From an uncultured Ruminococcus sp. (GTDB lineage Bacteria > Bacillota > Clostridia > Oscillospirales > Acutalibacteraceae), in contig CADCQO010000133.1 of assembly GCA_902803585.1 (NCBI GenBank), positions 1 through 14,569 on the forward strand: a stretch of DNA of 14,569 bases, in the 5' to 3' direction. This document shows positions 14,099-14,569 of the stretch, one piece after another. Every line of letters starts with the position of its first letter. Within the stretch, counting starts at the first letter, position 1. The notes under the pieces are model-generated. The model was not told the origin of the DNA and did no database searches. It was given only the letters and a program-made list of their open reading frames with translations. A program made the position numbers and the translations under genes.

Positions 14099-14197
14099 TC
14101 CGGACAGGCCCGGAGGTTTTTGGTACATCAAATTACAAACAGAAATCTGCGTTAACAAAACTTTAACGCTTGGATTGATTTGGTGTCAATCTTGTAA
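14099..14197 (-). promoter_or_regulatory. Structured 5' leader of the NlpC/P60 gene (three-way junction candidate)
   Basis: On the minus strand, from near the predicted start point: TTACAA (14197-14192) pairs with TTGTAA (14138-14133). It encloses two perfect hairpins, GATTGA/TCAATC (14191-14173, loop CACCAAA) and GCGTTAA/TTAACGC (14169-14149, loop AGTTTTG). Both loops have 7 nt and share complementary CAAA/TTTG. A further TCCGG/CCGGA hairpin lies at 14114-14099, just before the AAAGGAG ribosome site (14089-14083). I recognise no known riboswitch class; the junctions do not match the purine type, and no c-di-AMP (ydaO) consensus is seen. Confidence 0.5.
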
Positions 14198-14207
14198 CAT
14201 TTTCTTT

Positions 14208-14236
14208 AGTCTATCATACTCTTCCACAAAAATCAA
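14208..14236 (-). promoter_or_regulatory. Promoter of the NlpC/P60 gene
   Basis: On the minus strand, TTGATT (14236-14231) and TAGACT (14213-14208) are 17 bp apart, with a TG one base before the -10 (extended -10). The predicted start is near 14201, giving a leader of about 129 nt. Confidence 0.7.
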
Positions 14237-14350
14237 GTGTTTTTCTTGTATAATACGGCAAACAAACGACTTTCGGCATTTTGCACAAAAGCTCTCAGGC
14301 ATTTGCATTACGTTCTACCCTATAATACGGCGTTGATGCAGAAATAATAA
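14237..14350. other. Divergent intergenic segment with repeated -10-like boxes
   Basis: TATAATACGGC occurs twice on the plus strand, at 14249-14259 and 14321-14331 (72 bp apart). Neither copy has a good -35 at 16-18 bp. GGCATTTTGCA (14274-14284) is echoed by GGCATTTGCA at 14298-14307. These may be extra promoter elements or binding sites for ddl; no gene is seen. Confidence 0.4.
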
Positions 14351-14379
14351 TTGCACAATGCCGCAATTTGTGTTATGAT
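14351..14379 (+). promoter_or_regulatory. Promoter of ddl
   Basis: TTGCAC (14351-14356) and TATGAT (14374-14379) are 17 bp apart, with TG one base before the -10 (extended -10). The start point should be near 14386, giving a leader of about 50 nt. Confidence 0.78.
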
Positions 14380-14381
14380 AA

Positions 14382-14397
14382 GTTGTTGTAACAACAA
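14382..14397 (+). promoter_or_regulatory. Palindrome at the predicted ddl start point, candidate operator
   Basis: TTGTTG-TAA-CAACAA (14383-14397) is a perfect inverted repeat, overlapping a second one, GTTGTT-GT-AACAAC (14382-14395). It sits directly over the predicted transcription start and immediately after the -10 box, the classic place for a repressor site. It is too AT-rich and lacks the U-tract needed for a terminator. Confidence 0.45.
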
Positions 14398-14435
14398 ATA
14401 TATATAGGGAAAGTGTTTTGTCGGGAGGTTTATGT

Positions 14436-14569
14436 ATGATGAAGAAAAGAGTCGCCGTAATTTTCGGCGGAAAGTCCTCAGAGCATGAAGTTTCAAGGGT
14501 GTCGGCATCTTATGTTATCAGTATGATTCCCCGTGATAAATATGAGGTTGTCACCATTGGCATTACCAA
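14436..14569 (+). CDS. ddl: D-alanine--D-alanine ligase (N-terminal part)
   Basis: The first 44 codons of the ligase that joins two D-alanines with ATP to make the dipeptide end of the peptidoglycan precursor in the cytosol. The opening strand and loop KKRVAVIFGGKSSEHEVS is the hallmark N-terminal motif of the D-Ala-D-Ala ligase family, with the conserved Glu in SEHEVS that contacts the first D-Ala. It is followed by SASYVISMIPRDKYEV and VTIGIT. The start at 14436 is chosen because GGGAGG (14423-14428) lies 7 nt upstream; the ATG at 14432 gives a short closed frame. The rest, including the ATP-grasp domain and the residue separating Ala-Ala from Ala-Lac ligases, is beyond the window. Confidence 0.93.
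   Translation, partial: MMKKRVAVIFGGKSSEHEVSRVSASYVISMIPRDKYEVVTIGIT

Noticed and set aside
14124..14138. WalR-type box (TGTAAT followed by TGTACC) near the NlpC/P60 gene
   Set aside because: The spacing is 4 instead of 5, the second half-site is a poor match, and it lies downstream of the predicted start point.

Overview
The window looks like chromosomal DNA from a Gram-positive, moderate-GC clostridium of the Oscillospiraceae/Ruminococcus type. This is an inference from five things: strong AGGAGG-type ribosome binding sites, consensus sigma-A promoters, a T-box in front of thrS, many secreted proteins with Big2, transglutaminase-like, S41 and NlpC/P60 domains, and a dockerin-like calcium loop. 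I cannot name the species. Coding density is high and nearly all genes deal with the cell envelope or with housekeeping.

Layout. (1) 1-4722, plus strand: the hydrophilic tail of an unknown gene; a membrane-anchored transglutaminase-like protein; a tRNA-Pro(UGG) with its own promoter and terminator; a small DUF5662-type protein; and a large secreted protein with seven Ig-like (Big2) repeats and a C-terminal transglutaminase-like domain. A bidirectional terminator at 4772-4811 closes the block. (2) 4849-9284, minus strand: a signal-peptide, C-terminally anchored S41 peptidase-like protein with its own promoter, then threonyl-tRNA synthetase (thrS) with terminator, T-box leader and promoter. (3) 9319-10593, plus: a RodA/FtsW-type SEDS glycosyltransferase, divergent from thrS. 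Its 3' end overlaps by 50 bp a convergent minus-strand gene (10544-11506) for a DUF4373 (Lin1244/Lin1753-like) phage-type replication protein. (4) 11507-11903: no clear gene; hairpins and a terminator. (5) 11904-14072, minus: a 722-residue NlpC/P60 protein with a poly-Asp run, a long charged helix, four peptidoglycan-binding modules and a C-terminal membrane anchor. (6) 14073-14435: a divergent regulatory region with a structured leader on one side and a promoter with a palindrome at the predicted start point on the other. (7) 14436-end: the start of D-alanine--D-alanine ligase (ddl).

Functionally, ddl makes the D-Ala-D-Ala precursor, the SEDS protein polymerises glycan strands, and the NlpC/P60 protein probably cuts peptides in the mature wall. 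The transglutaminase-like and S41 proteins are surface proteins of unknown substrate. I see no CRISPR array, insertion sequence, toxin-antitoxin pair or recognisable defence system. The DUF4373 gene is the only sign of mobile-element ancestry. The points most worth a second look are the 5' leader of the NlpC/P60 gene, the architecture of that protein, the EF-hand/dockerin-like loop inside the S41 domain, the homogenised 240-bp Big2 repeats, and the 3' overlap between the SEDS and DUF4373 genes.
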